In this document: piece after piece, positions 17,194 through 25,496 of the stretch
Layout: every line of letters begins with the position of its first letter
How positions within the stretch are numbered: position 1 is the stretch's first letter
Source of the DNA: Burkholderia cepacia ATCC 25416
GTDB taxonomy: Bacteria > Pseudomonadota > Gammaproteobacteria > Burkholderiales > Burkholderiaceae
Length of the DNA stretch: 64,000 nt
NCBI RefSeq assembly: GCF_001411495.1
Contig: NZ_CP012981.1
Location: 3,348,001 to 3,412,000, forward strand
Direction: 5' to 3'
Position numbers and translations under genes: made by a program
The notes under the pieces: model-generated
The model's database searches: none
The model's input: the letters and a program-made list of their open reading frames with translations, nothing else
Told to the model about the DNA's origin: nothing

Positions 17194-17772
17194 TCAGATT
17201 GGCCATGTACCGATCACCCCTCGCGTAAATTGACCATTGCGTGTCGCGACACCGTTGTGTCGGATCGCAACCTCAGAAAAATCGAGCCACGCGAGCCGAC
17301 TGCGAGCCGGCGCGTAACGCTCGATCGCTCGCTTCAGGTTCTCGCCCTGATCTCGCGTCACCGGCCGCCGCAGCTTCACGATGTACTCGGCCCATGCAGT
17401 CGATCCGCCGTGCAGATATCGACCGTCGCGCTTCGCCGAACCGTCTCGCCGCTTGATCTGTCGTCCCTCCTGAATGTCGATCTCGCCGAACCCGAGACGG
17501 CGAACGATCTCGCGGATCGCCCACGGCGTGCCCTTCTTTTGATAGATCGCCAGAGACGACTTGATCAGCGCGCGTCGCGCCTCTTCGGACTCCGCCAGCT
17601 CCCATCCGTCGACTGCGAGCGACCACGCGAGCCACGGCAGGAAAGCGGCGGGGCAGCGATCCGCATCCCAGAGCGTGCGGATCACGTTCGGATCGACAGA
17701 CGGCCGCATCACCTGCGCGAGCGCCGCTTCTAGACTCGTCTGGTTCGTCGGCAGTAGTGCTTCAGTCGTCAT
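17194..17772 (-). CDS. I: Baseplate wedge / tail protein I
   Basis: 192 residues of the P2 gpI family: LPTNQTSLEAALAQVMRPS, TLWDADRCPAAFLPWLAWSLAVDGWELAESEEARRALI, and IYQKKGTPWAIREIVRRLGFG. Together with J and W it forms the baseplate rim and connects the fibres. It overlaps the fibre gene start by 13 bases and the J gene stop by 11. Confidence 0.9.
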   Translation of the reverse strand: MTTEALLPTNQTSLEAALAQVMRPSVDPNVIRTLWDADRCPAAFLPWLAWSLAVDGWELAESEEARRALIKSSLAIYQKKGTPWAIREIVRRLGFGEIDIQEGRQIKRRDGSAKRDGRYLHGGSTAWAEYIVKLRRPVTRDQGENLKRAIERYAPARSRLAWLDFSEVAIRHNGVATRNGQFTRGVIGTWPI

Positions 17773-18658
17773 CGTTCACCTTCGGATTGAGCACGATCGC
17801 CGTACACCGGGCGAACTGATCGATCGCACACACCACGTCAGCCATAGGGGCCTTCAGATCGACACGCACGACACCCGACGCTTTGGGATGCAGTGCCCCG
17901 GTTACGGCCGAGCGAGGCATGCCAACCCGTAGCGCTTCGCCCGCAGCGACTGCGATATCCAGATCCTGCCGTCGCGCAGCAAGCACGACGCCCGGATCTG
18001 GCCCGCGCCCGATGTACACGTCGGCGAGGATCGAGTATTCGACCGGCCGGGCCGGCACAACGAGCAGCGTGTCATTGAGCGGCCGACGATCTTCGGGAGA
18101 GAGCGCTCGGCGGACCGTGTCGAGCAACGCGGCACTGGCAACGCCACCGTTCGAGTACGACTTCACCACGACGCGAACGACACCGCCCTCCGGTCGATCG
18201 ACTCGCACATCGGCGACATCCGGCGATGCATCCATCGCCATCGACCGATATGCACCGAATGGCCCCGCCGTTGACGAACGCTCGATACCCATCTGCGTAC
18301 GCAATCGCAGCCGCTCGTCGCGCTCGACTGTCGCGGGGACAGGCGGATGCGCCTCCGGAGCACCGGGATCGACTGTCTCCCGCTGCAAATTCCAGAGCAC
18401 CGCGAGGTGTTCAAGATCCGCGCCCGTCGAATACGCCAGCAACACGGCTCGGGCTGCATCGTTGACACGCGCCCGAAACCGTATGTCGTCGTATGCCGCC
18501 AGCTCGATCAACTTGACGACCGGATCGGATTCCAGCGCAGCCGTCCAATCCGGATAGATGCTCTTGAAGTGTTCGAGCTTGCGCTGGTACACCTCCTCGA
18601 AGTCGAGCGTTTCGACGAGATCCGGTGGATCAAGCGCCGACAGATCGATCACTGTCAT
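17762..18658 (-). CDS. J: Baseplate assembly protein J
   Basis: 298 residues, gpJ family: DLSALDPPDLVETLDFEEVYQRKL, LIELAAYDDIRFRARVNDAARAVLLAYSTGADLEHLA, and the C-terminal RRQDLDIAVAAGEALRVGMPRSAVTGALH. It is a baseplate wedge component. It overlaps the W gene by four bases, so the two are translationally coupled. Confidence 0.93.
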   Translation of the reverse strand: MTVIDLSALDPPDLVETLDFEEVYQRKLEHFKSIYPDWTAALESDPVVKLIELAAYDDIRFRARVNDAARAVLLAYSTGADLEHLAVLWNLQRETVDPGAPEAHPPVPATVERDERLRLRTQMGIERSSTAGPFGAYRSMAMDASPDVADVRVDRPEGGVVRVVVKSYSNGGVASAALLDTVRRALSPEDRRPLNDTLLVVPARPVEYSILADVYIGRGPDPGVVLAARRQDLDIAVAAGEALRVGMPRSAVTGALHPKASGVVRVDLKAPMADVVCAIDQFARCTAIVLNPKVNDDD

Positions 18659-18990
18659 ATCGTCACCTCGAATACAACATCGTCGCCGTTGTATTGGCCG
18701 GCGATCCTAAAAGTTACTTTGCCGTCCACGACAGACAGTGCCTTCACGCTATCGAGCGCAATACGCGGCTCCCACCGTCCGATCGCACGCGCGGCTTCCG
18801 CCTGCGCGGCCGAGATCCATCCGCGTGTGACGGGCAGGTCAACCATCGCAGGGAGATCCGAGCCGTAATCGGGTCGCTCGCGGCGGGTTCCCTTGCGCGT
18901 GCTGAGAATGTCCGCGATGCTCTGCACAAGATGATCCAGACCGCCGATCAGTCGGCCCGTACGGCGACACATACCGACCAGCGCGACCAT
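18655..18990 (-). CDS. W: Baseplate protein W (GPW/gp25 lysozyme-like)
   Basis: 111 residues from the ATG at 18990, whose A is shared with the upstream stop (TGATG). The GPW/gp25 pattern is clear: LDHLVQSIADILSTRKGTRRERPDYGSDLPAMVD and RWEPRIALDSV. It acts in baseplate wedge initiation. Its GKVTF codons (AAA GTA ACT TTT) contain an exact dispersed-motif copy at 18710-18720. Confidence 0.92.
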   Translation of the reverse strand: MVALVGMCRRTGRLIGGLDHLVQSIADILSTRKGTRRERPDYGSDLPAMVDLPVTRGWISAAQAEAARAIGRWEPRIALDSVKALSVVDGKVTFRIAGQYNGDDVVFEVTI

Positions 18991-19190
18991 CACTGCGCCT
19001 TCGTCGGAATGCGCTTGAAGCACCCGCGCGATTCGAGATACGCGATATGCTCAGGCTCCGTCACTTCCGTTTTGCCGGCCAGCACGGCAACGTGCGAGCC
19101 GTCCGGAAACACGATCACGCGGCTGCGGAACTCGGTATCGATGAATGTCACGGGTGCCACCGCCCCGCCTTGCTGTTCGTCTTTCGCCAT
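18990..19190 (-). CDS. Small phage protein between V and W, unknown
   Basis: 66 residues from MAKDEQQGG at 19190. It contains a short beta-like stretch (VTFIDTEFRSRVIVFPDGSHVAVLAGKTEVTEPEHIAYLESR). I do not recognise a family. Its place between the baseplate genes V and W and tight coupling to W suggest a small tail component or assembly factor. Confidence 0.7.
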   Translation of the reverse strand: MAKDEQQGGAVAPVTFIDTEFRSRVIVFPDGSHVAVLAGKTEVTEPEHIAYLESRGCFKRIPTKAQ

Positions 19191-19211
19191 CACCACCCCC
19201 ACAAACGAAAA

Positions 19212-19229
19212 ACCCCGCACGGGCGGGGT
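19212..19229 (-). terminator. Intrinsic terminator downstream of V
   Basis: ACCCCGC / GCGGGGT stem with a 4-base loop. Leftward it is followed by TTTTTCGTTTG. An exact dispersed-motif copy starts three bases away, at 19232-19242, on the upstream side. Confidence 0.75.
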
Positions 19230-19249
19230 CAAAAGTTACTTTGCTGTGC

Positions 19250-19930
19250 TCACACTGGCGGGCCGACCAACTCGCCGTCGCCCTGCTCACGGTGCCTGTG
19301 CTTCGTGAGCGACTTACCGCCGGCCGTAACGTCACCTGTATAGTCCGCACTGCCCGCGATCTTCATCGCGACACCGCCACCCTCGCCCGGCTTGCCCTGC
19401 ATGCCACCGTTGAACGTGAGCATTTTCTCGGTCGTCGTGTTACCCGTGAACGTCGAATCCGGAACGTCCGCCAGCAGCTTCGCACTGCGCAGCGTCGCGC
19501 CGTCCGCCTTCAGCTCGAACTCAGTCCCGCCGATGCGGAACACGATCCGACCACCGGCAGGCACTGACAGCACGTATTCATGGCTCGCATGGTTGTACTG
19601 CTCGTACGCACCGTCCGGGAAGTCGGTGGCGGTCTCGTCGGGACTCGATCGTCCAGACCCGCCGTGCTGCTCTGTGTAGTAGCCGGGCGCGACGAACGCA
19701 CCCGCGAGATCGCCGGACGGTGCCCACAGGGCAACCTCCTCGTCAACGGACGGCGGACGCCAATGCCGAACCTTGCCGGCGGCACCGGCCTGCCATTTGA
19801 GCCAGTCGCTGACCCAATCGCCGACACGCACTTTCACGCGCGGCGGATCGTACGTGATCGCCTCCACGACCGCAGTCTGCGTCAGGCACGCCATGCGGCG
19901 ATCCATCTCGCCAAGCTCGAAGTCGCTCAC
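19250..19930 (-). CDS. V: Baseplate assembly / spike protein V
   Basis: 226 residues, gpV family. The OB-like N-terminal region (ITYDPPRVKVRVGDWVSDWLKW) is followed by RHWRPPSVDEEVALWAPSGDLAGAFVAPGYYTEQ, VPAGGRIVFRIGGTEFELKADGATLRS, and a KSLTKHRHREQGD end with the His motif that binds iron in spike tips. It forms the membrane-piercing spike and starts baseplate assembly. Confidence 0.93.
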   Translation of the reverse strand: MSDFELGEMDRRMACLTQTAVVEAITYDPPRVKVRVGDWVSDWLKWQAGAAGKVRHWRPPSVDEEVALWAPSGDLAGAFVAPGYYTEQHGGSGRSSPDETATDFPDGAYEQYNHASHEYVLSVPAGGRIVFRIGGTEFELKADGATLRSAKLLADVPDSTFTGNTTTEKMLTFNGGMQGKPGEGGGVAMKIAGSADYTGDVTAGGKSLTKHRHREQGDGELVGPPV

Positions 19931-19933
19931 ACG

Positions 19934-20458
19934 TCACCCCGCTCCCTGCTCCACCGGATTCCAGTAATGGTCTTCGTGCCCCGGCCCCGTCTCCGGATCG
20001 ACACCCCACAACACCGCACGCCCCTTCGTCGGCGGTTCGTACGCGTCGCCCAGGTCAAATTCGTGCACCCACTCGACGAGCCAAACGAGATACGTATCCA
20101 GTTCGGGCCGGAACGGATCTTCGCCCGCCGACCCGACCTGTTTGCCGGGCGTCATCGGCAGCCCCCACGTCGCCCCGTGCACCGTTTGCAGCACGCGCGC
20201 GGACAACTCGCGCACCTGGACCTCGGCATCCTCCACCAGCGGGTCGACGATCACGCGGGCCTGCATGCGCGCGATCAGCGGCACTCGGCCCGTTCCGTCG
20301 TCGTGCCCCGGCTCCAGCTCCGCCAGCTCGACCGCGACGAACGGCGTTTCGATTGACTTGCCGATCTTCGGGTACGCGTGGATACGTTCGAGATCGGGCA
20401 AGCGCGCACGCAGGCCGGCCTCGATGCCGTCGTGAAGTTGTTTCAGGTTATCGAGCAC
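19934..20458 (-). CDS. Phage tail/head completion protein, unknown family
   Basis: 174 residues, soluble and acidic. Recognisable blocks are LKQLHDGIEAGLRARLPDLERIHAYPKIGKSIETPFVAVELAELEPG near the N-terminus and YLVWLVEWVHEFDLGD / YEPPTKGRAVLWGVDPETGPGHEDHYW near the end. Its place between V and the Z-like gene suggests a neck or tail terminator role. It overlaps the next gene by 11 bases. Confidence 0.65.
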   Translation of the reverse strand: MLDNLKQLHDGIEAGLRARLPDLERIHAYPKIGKSIETPFVAVELAELEPGHDDGTGRVPLIARMQARVIVDPLVEDAEVQVRELSARVLQTVHGATWGLPMTPGKQVGSAGEDPFRPELDTYLVWLVEWVHEFDLGDAYEPPTKGRAVLWGVDPETGPGHEDHYWNPVEQGAG

Positions 20459-20984
20459 GATTCGCCGCCTTCTGGATTTCGTAGTTGACCTCTTGCCGCA
20501 GCACCGTCATCAGCCGCGCCTCGCACACACGCGCAGCGCTTCGAAATGCCGGATCGCCGGTCCGCGACCATTCGACCGTCACCACTTCGAACGGCGTTCG
20601 CGCCTTTCCGGTGCGACGGTAGATCGCGCCGTCCGGCTGCGCCTTGGTCTTGCGCCACGCGCCCTCGAACAGCGATTTGCCGGCGCGCATCCCCTTCTTC
20701 GTGCGCCGAACAGCGCCGAGCCGATGCGCCTCGAGCGGGTTCAACCCAAGCCACACCTTGCCCGTGTCGAGCGAGCGCATGAAGAAGTACATCCGCTGCC
20801 GCAGCAGCTTCTGCTGAATGCCCGTCGCGCCGCTGACCTCTTTCGCCGTCTGACTCCGAATCCACGCGCCTGTCTTGCGCAGCGTCCGACGCCATGCCGC
20901 CTGCATTGCAGCAGGCGGCAGGCCCGCGAGCGCTTCGAGCGCCCCCCGTACGTCGATCTCGACCTTCAGCAGATCCATCATCAC
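20448..20984 (-). CDS. Minor tail protein Z-like (tail completion)
   Basis: 178 residues matching lambda Z-type or 'prophage minor tail protein Z' proteins: LEALAGLPPAAMQAAWRRTLRKTGAWIRSQTAKEVS, IQQKLLRQRMYFFMR, LGLNPLEAHRLG and EWSRTGDPAFRSAARV. In lambda, Z acts in completion of the tail connector. It lies between head-tail joining and tail genes. Confidence 0.82.
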   Translation of the reverse strand: MMMDLLKVEIDVRGALEALAGLPPAAMQAAWRRTLRKTGAWIRSQTAKEVSGATGIQQKLLRQRMYFFMRSLDTGKVWLGLNPLEAHRLGAVRRTKKGMRAGKSLFEGAWRKTKAQPDGAIYRRTGKARTPFEVVTVEWSRTGDPAFRSAARVCEARLMTVLRQEVNYEIQKAANRAR

Positions 20985-21268
20985 CTCAGAATCAGGATCG
21001 TCCAGCCCGTGCCAGCCGGGCGGACCTCCAAAACGCGGAACCGTTCGCCACCCGCTTCGACGATGCTGCCCTCACGCACGCGTGCCGCGTCGTCGTCCGT
21101 GATGTCGAGGATCGGCGCAACGAGCTGCGTGCGTTGCGTTCCGAGATCAGGGCCGAGCCACGGCGCCTTGAACATGCCTTGCAGCGGCTTGCCATCGATC
21201 TTGACCTCGTCCGACAGGTCTCGCTTCACGGCCGTATCGACGTCGACCATCAGATCCCGGAACGCCAT
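20981..21268 (-). CDS. Head-tail joining protein (lambda FII-like)
   Basis: 95 residues. Features are DLMVDVDTAVKRDLSDEVKIDGKPLQGMF, a middle TQLVAPILDITDDDAARVREGSIVEAGGERFRVLEV and a beta-rich end. This fits the small 'head-tail joining / sugar-transporter-like' family after the capsid gene in lambda-type heads. Coupled by four bases with the Z-like gene. Confidence 0.72.
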   Translation of the reverse strand: MAFRDLMVDVDTAVKRDLSDEVKIDGKPLQGMFKAPWLGPDLGTQRTQLVAPILDITDDDAARVREGSIVEAGGERFRVLEVRPAGTGWTILILR

Positions 21269-21269
21269 G

Positions 21270-22265
21270 TCACGCCTTCAGCTTGACCAGCGCTTTCGGG
21301 CGCGTGCACAGGTGGATCGGGTTCGACTGCGCCTCGATCTCGACGCCCTTTCCGAAGTCCATCAGTTCCTGCTTCGCGTAGTACGGAATACCCGTCGTGT
21401 TGACTGCCTCGACGTAGTCAGCCGGCGCGAAGCGCGTGATGAACAGGTCCGGCACACCTTCGGGAATCGCGTGCGCTTCGTCGTCCGCGACGTAGCCAAC
21501 ATCGCCGACGCGACCGCGATAGCGCTCGAACGTGCAACCGCCGAAGTCGAACGCATCGCGCGCGTCGCCACGCAGCGACGCCGCCATCGCGGTCGCAAGG
21601 TACGTCTCCTTCACGGTCTTCGCGACGATCAGCTTGTTCCAGAACGATCGGCCGCAGAGTACGCGCACGCCCGTGTACGTCGTCGCGCCCAGCGCATCTT
21701 CGATCGCGTCCTGCACGTCGACGCACTTCACGCGGATCTCGGTGTCGGCCTTGCCCAGCTCGAACGGGATCACCGTCTGCTCGATGCCGAAATACTGGAG
21801 CAGGTCGATCAGCACCGTCTTGCCGTCCGCATCCAGAACTGCGCCCTTGATCGCGCCGATACGGTGGAATTCGTGCGTCGCGTCGAGCTGGCGGCGCATC
21901 TTCGCGAGCCGGCGATTCACGACGGTCTGCAGCGCCTCCAGCTCGGTCTCGGAACCGAATGCGCGCAAATTCTGGATCTCGTCCGCCTTGATCACTGCGC
22001 GCTGCGGCAGATGCACCGTATTGAACGGGATCATCTTGCGCTTGCTGCCAACGACAACGCCTGCCGGCGAACCGCGCTCGCCCGCCGCGACGAGTGCGAG
22101 CGTGTCGCCGTCGCGCTCGATCTGGATCGTCGTCGTCGTGATGCCGTCCTCTTCGAACAGGCCGAGCGTGCCGATCCGGCCGGGAACATACGGCTGATCG
22201 TTGATCGCAGCACTCAGGGACGACAGCGAGAACGCATCGTCTTGAAACAGGGCGATATCCGCCAT
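21270..22265 (-). CDS. Major capsid protein E (lambda type)
   Basis: 331 residues, gpE family by length and pattern: FSLSSLSAAINDQPYVPGRIGTLGLFEEDGITTTTIQIERDGD, VPLQ/HLPQRAVIKADEIQNLRAFGSETELE, LIVAKTVKETYLA and IPEGVPDLFITRFAPADYVEAVNTTGIPYYAKQE. It forms the icosahedral shell with the decoration protein encoded upstream. It is separated from that gene by a strong terminator hairpin. Confidence 0.93.
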   Translation of the reverse strand: MADIALFQDDAFSLSSLSAAINDQPYVPGRIGTLGLFEEDGITTTTIQIERDGDTLALVAAGERGSPAGVVVGSKRKMIPFNTVHLPQRAVIKADEIQNLRAFGSETELEALQTVVNRRLAKMRRQLDATHEFHRIGAIKGAVLDADGKTVLIDLLQYFGIEQTVIPFELGKADTEIRVKCVDVQDAIEDALGATTYTGVRVLCGRSFWNKLIVAKTVKETYLATAMAASLRGDARDAFDFGGCTFERYRGRVGDVGYVADDEAHAIPEGVPDLFITRFAPADYVEAVNTTGIPYYAKQELMDFGKGVEIEAQSNPIHLCTRPKALVKLKA

Positions 22266-22295
22266 ACAACCTCCGACATGAAAATGGATACAAAA

Positions 22296-22320
22296 AAGGC
22301 CACGCGGTCGGCGTGGCCTT
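22296..22320 (-). terminator. Strong intrinsic terminator between decoration and capsid genes
   Basis: AAGGCCACGC / GCGTGGCCTT, a perfect 10-bp stem with a 5-base loop. Leftward it is followed by a T-run (TTTTTTG). It lies just after the capsid start codon in map order but upstream of nothing it could end except the leftward decoration-gene transcript, so it could set expression ratios. Confidence 0.78.
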
Positions 22321-22338
22321 GAATGGGGTGTGATGTGA

Positions 22339-22683
22339 TCAGCGAACGATCACGTGCCGCTCGGCGAGATCCCCTCGACCGGCTGCATCGAGTCCCGTCA
22401 GCAGGCCGCCCGCGACTTCGGCAAGCCGGACGATCCCCGTCGCCGGGCGCGACGCGTCGGACGCCGCCAGCGGCGCGTAGAGCACGGCTGCTGCGACTTC
22501 GGAACCGTCGTTCGCGGCGTTGTCGTACGGCGCGTATTCGCCGGTACTGGTTACGCCGAGCACCTGCCCGGCCGGCAGTGCAGCGCCTGCCTTCACGACG
22601 ATCCGCTCGCGCGAGATCTGGCCGTTGCCCTCCGACACGAGAAATTCCGCCGTCAGAGCGGCCTGTACTTTCCAGTTCGACAT
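22339..22683 (-). CDS. Head decoration protein D (lambda type)
   Basis: 114 residues, gpD family: FLVSEGNGQISRERIVVKAGAALPAGQVLGV, GSEVAAAVLYAPLAASDASRP and LTGLDAAGRGDLAERHVIVR. It stabilises the expanded capsid as trimers. Order protease - D - E matches lambda C/Nu3 - D - E. Confidence 0.92.
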   Translation of the reverse strand: MSNWKVQAALTAEFLVSEGNGQISRERIVVKAGAALPAGQVLGVTSTGEYAPYDNAANDGSEVAAAVLYAPLAASDASRPATGIVRLAEVAGGLLTGLDAAGRGDLAERHVIVR

Positions 22684-22713
22684 GAGTTTTCCCCTCCTCG
22701 GGTTACGTCAAAG

Positions 22714-23790
22714 TTACTTGCCGCTCTTGCGAGCCGCGTAGATGGACGCCGCACGCGGCGCATTCGCGACCACGGGCGCGTCTTGCGACACAACCGGGGC
22801 AGCACGATGGTTGATCGGCTTCTGCGAGGCCGTCATGCGCTCGAACAGCCGCGCTCGGACCTGATCCGGCGACAGACCATCCGAGACAAAGCCGGCCGTC
22901 AGCTCGGTCAGGCTCGCGGCCAGACAGATACCCGCAATGTCCTGTGCATTGCCGATCGCCGCGTCGACGGTCGCACGATCGCGCAGGCCGGTCGCCAGCA
23001 CGATGCCTTCGGCGCAGTGCTCGATCCGCGCCTCACGACATGACGCGTACACATGCGACGCGAGCGCCGTGACGTCCGGCGCTGCCGGCGGCTGCGGCTG
23101 CGGCTGCGGCTGCGGCTGCGGCGCAGGATCGACCGGCGGAACCTCGCCGTCGCCCTCCAGTGCCGCCATGATTTCGGCCGGCACCGACGAGAAGCGAGCC
23201 GCGTGCCGGGCTGCGCCCGCGTATGCGGCAATGCGGACCGGGTCGACGATCGCGTCGCAAAACCCTTGCTCCTTCGCTTGCGCCGCCGTGAGCCAGGTCT
23301 CAGCATCCATGATCGCGCGGACCTCTTCTGCGGTGCGGCCGCTGCGCTCGACGTAGGCCGCCAACATGCTGTCGGACGTACTGTCCAACAGATCCGCAAG
23401 GCTGCGTAGATCGCCGGCCTCACCAGCCGCGAACGTATGAGGGTTGTGAATCATGAGCCTCGCGTTCGACGGCATCTCGATCGTGTCGCATGCCATCAGG
23501 ATCAGCGATGCTGCCGACGCAGCCACGCCATCGACACGCCCCGTCACCTTGCCGGCGTACCGGCGCACGGCGTTGTAGATCGCGAACGCGTCGAACACGT
23601 CGCCACCCAGCGAGTTGATCGCGACGACGATCGATGTCGCTGTCGATGCCACCTCATCGAGCTTCGCGGCGAACATCTCGGCGTCGGTGCCCCAGAATCC
23701 GATTTCGCCGTAGATCCGGATCTCTACCTCGCTGCCGCCCGTCGCATTCGCCTGCGCACGGATGTCCCACCACCGCTTCTTCTCTTTCAT
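22714..23790 (-). CDS. Head maturation protease, ClpP/S14 type, with C-terminal scaffold-like part
   Basis: 358 residues. The N-terminal 200 form a ClpP-like protease: IYGEIGFWG, TSIVVAINSLGGDVFDAFAIYN, then GVAASAASLILMACD with the likely catalytic Ser, and ARLMIHNPHTFAAGEAGDL with the likely His. A Pro-Gln repeat linker (about residues 220-235) precedes a helical C-terminal region, possibly a scaffold as in lambda C/Nu3. Its start overlaps the portal stop by four bases. Its stop lies in a near-perfect dispersed-motif copy (22710-22720). Confidence 0.88.
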   Translation of the reverse strand: MKEKKRWWDIRAQANATGGSEVEIRIYGEIGFWGTDAEMFAAKLDEVASTATSIVVAINSLGGDVFDAFAIYNAVRRYAGKVTGRVDGVAASAASLILMACDTIEMPSNARLMIHNPHTFAAGEAGDLRSLADLLDSTSDSMLAAYVERSGRTAEEVRAIMDAETWLTAAQAKEQGFCDAIVDPVRIAAYAGAARHAARFSSVPAEIMAALEGDGEVPPVDPAPQPQPQPQPQPPAAPDVTALASHVYASCREARIEHCAEGIVLATGLRDRATVDAAIGNAQDIAGICLAASLTELTAGFVSDGLSPDQVRARLFERMTASQKPINHRAAPVVSQDAPVVANAPRAASIYAARKSGK

Positions 23791-25280
23791 TCGCCATCCC
23801 CATTAGAAAGATCGCCCGCCCCGTCGACCGGATCGAGCGTGTCATATCGAATCCCGAGCTGGCGCTCGCGCGCAAGATCGGCCGCATTCTCCCGGTCGAC
23901 CTGCTCAGGATCATCACCGCGCGAAAGCACCGCACCTGTCCGGCTCGCCAGCCCGGAACGGATCTCCATCCGCTTCGCCGTGACGTCCTGCACCGGATGG
24001 ATATACGGCCAGCCCTGCGGCACCCATCGCACCCGCAGATAGTCGCGACGGCGTCGGTAGTAGTCCGGCATCGGCATCGCGCCCGACAACGCGCAAGCGT
24101 CGACCCACCAGCGCCAAACCTTCCGGCAAAACTGATGAATGAACACGTTCCACTGGATCTGCTCGACCGACCTCCGGAACTCGTTCAAGATCACCCGCAG
24201 CACACGATCGCTCACGTCGCGCAGATCGCCCGTCATGACCTCGTACGGCATGCCGACCGACGCCGCAGCGGCCATCAGTTGCTGACGCATGAATGGCCCG
24301 TAGTCGGTGCCTGCGCCCGGCGGCTCAGCGAACGTGACGCTTTCGCCCGGAGCCAGCTCCTGCATGCTCCCCGGTTCGAGCGACACGACCGGCGAGAAGC
24401 CGTCAACGTCGTATTCCATTGCCGCGCCCGTCACTGGATCACCCATGAGGCCCGGCTCGGCGGGCGGCTTCGTGATGAACCCTGCAAAGAGGTTGCTGAC
24501 CTCTTGCCGAAACAGCACTGCATCGTCGAAGTTGTCCAGCGACTTGAGCCGCAGCAGCACGGTCGACAGCACCGGCACGCCGCGCACCTGGCCGGGTCGA
24601 AGAGCATGAAAAACGTGCGCGATCTCGTTGGCCGGCACACGCACGGTCTGCATGTTGGTCGTCGACGCCCGCCCGTACTCGCCGGGATGACGCTGCAGCA
24701 GGTGATAAGCAACACGCCGACCATCCGCATCGAACTCGACGCCGTTGATGATCTCGCCCCCGCCCGCCACGGTCTCGTTCTTCTCCACCGGCAGCAGATC
24801 GCCTTCGAGTAGCTGGATCTGCATCGGAACGGCCAAGCCATCGCTCGGACTGCGTAATCTGCGACGCACCAACACCTCGCCATCGCTGAAAAATGCTCGA
24901 CCCGCAAGCGTCTGTACTCCGCCGATGTCGGCCCGTTCGTCCGCGTCGATCTCCTCGCAGCTATCCTCCCAAAGTTGCTTTTGCATTTTGCGCACTGCAT
25001 CGTTCGGATGCTGCGGATGCGCCTGAATGCCAGTGCCGATCGTGTTCGAGACAAGGCGCTCGATGACAGCTTTTGCCCACGACTCGTTGCGGATCGCGTC
25101 ACGAGCACGCGACCGCAAGAGCGGCAGGTTTTGCACCGCCGCCGCATTCGGTCCCGCGCCCGACGTGCGCCACGACTTCGCCCGCGCGCCCGTCGTACTC
25201 GCCGATTCGTACGCCGCCGCCTTCAGCCGCGTCGGCACCACGAACCCGCGCTGCGCGAGTGACGGAAAGCCCCCCTTCAT
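23787..25280 (-). CDS. Portal protein (lambda B type)
   Basis: 497 residues, lambda portal family: YESASTTGARAKSWRTSGAGPN near the N-terminus, SRARDAIRNESWAKAVIERLVSNTIGTGIQ, GEVLVRRRLR, a BKEI-like AHVFHALRPGQVRGVPVLSTVLLRLKSLDNFDDA, and PYEVMTGDLRDVSDRVLRVILNEFRR. It forms the dodecameric DNA gateway. Coupled by four bases with gpW upstream. Confidence 0.93.
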   Translation of the reverse strand: MKGGFPSLAQRGFVVPTRLKAAAYESASTTGARAKSWRTSGAGPNAAAVQNLPLLRSRARDAIRNESWAKAVIERLVSNTIGTGIQAHPQHPNDAVRKMQKQLWEDSCEEIDADERADIGGVQTLAGRAFFSDGEVLVRRRLRSPSDGLAVPMQIQLLEGDLLPVEKNETVAGGGEIINGVEFDADGRRVAYHLLQRHPGEYGRASTTNMQTVRVPANEIAHVFHALRPGQVRGVPVLSTVLLRLKSLDNFDDAVLFRQEVSNLFAGFITKPPAEPGLMGDPVTGAAMEYDVDGFSPVVSLEPGSMQELAPGESVTFAEPPGAGTDYGPFMRQQLMAAAASVGMPYEVMTGDLRDVSDRVLRVILNEFRRSVEQIQWNVFIHQFCRKVWRWWVDACALSGAMPMPDYYRRRRDYLRVRWVPQGWPYIHPVQDVTAKRMEIRSGLASRTGAVLSRGDDPEQVDRENAADLARERQLGIRYDTLDPVDGAGDLSNGDGE

Positions 25281-25483
25281 CGCACCCCCTTGCCGGCGTG
25301 ACGAATCCGGACGATCGACGAACGCCCGGCCGCGCCGTTCAGGTCGCGAATGATCTCGGTGCGTGCCTCGCGCAGCTCGCCGATCGAGCGATATTTCACG
25401 CGCCGGTCGGCATACTGGACTTCCAGCTCGCCCTTCGCGATTGCAGACTGGATGCTCTGCAGATCCTGTTTTGTGTATGCCAT
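25277..25483 (-). CDS. Head-tail connector gpW (lambda type)
   Basis: 68 residues: YTKQDLQSIQSAIAKGELEVQYADRRVKYRSIGEL, the exact gpW pattern. It joins the filled head to the tail connector. It lies between terminase and portal, as in lambda. Confidence 0.9.
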   Translation of the reverse strand: MAYTKQDLQSIQSAIAKGELEVQYADRRVKYRSIGELREARTEIIRDLNGAAGRSSIVRIRHAGKGVR

Positions 25484-25496
25484 GCCATTCCCTCGT

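Larger units (their letters stand above)
13868..17206 (-). pseudogene. H: Tail fibre gene split by an IS2-group element
   Basis: The N-terminal part (17206 to about 16686) starts MANLKEESKWEDGVYQFE and carries PTKQLANRTRHLKDR, a fibre-start motif. The C-terminal part (from about 15349 to 13868) has GSVASTAFVVDAIASA, a tail-collar region with IPEFRGEGVR, His-rich turns (HSHG, HTHT, HTHAVGIGG, metal-binding in related fibres) and the end MRNIAVLAMIRAY. Removing the element and one GTCCC duplication restores a single frame (VLLGTTADNARDGFQ) of 665 residues. The insertion should abolish adsorption, so virions from this lysogen are probably non-infectious. Confidence 0.9.

Noticed and set aside
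23090..23132. Short repeats as a CRISPR array
   Set aside because: Hexamer tandem repeats within a gene, with no spacers. I saw no CRISPR array or cas gene anywhere in the window.
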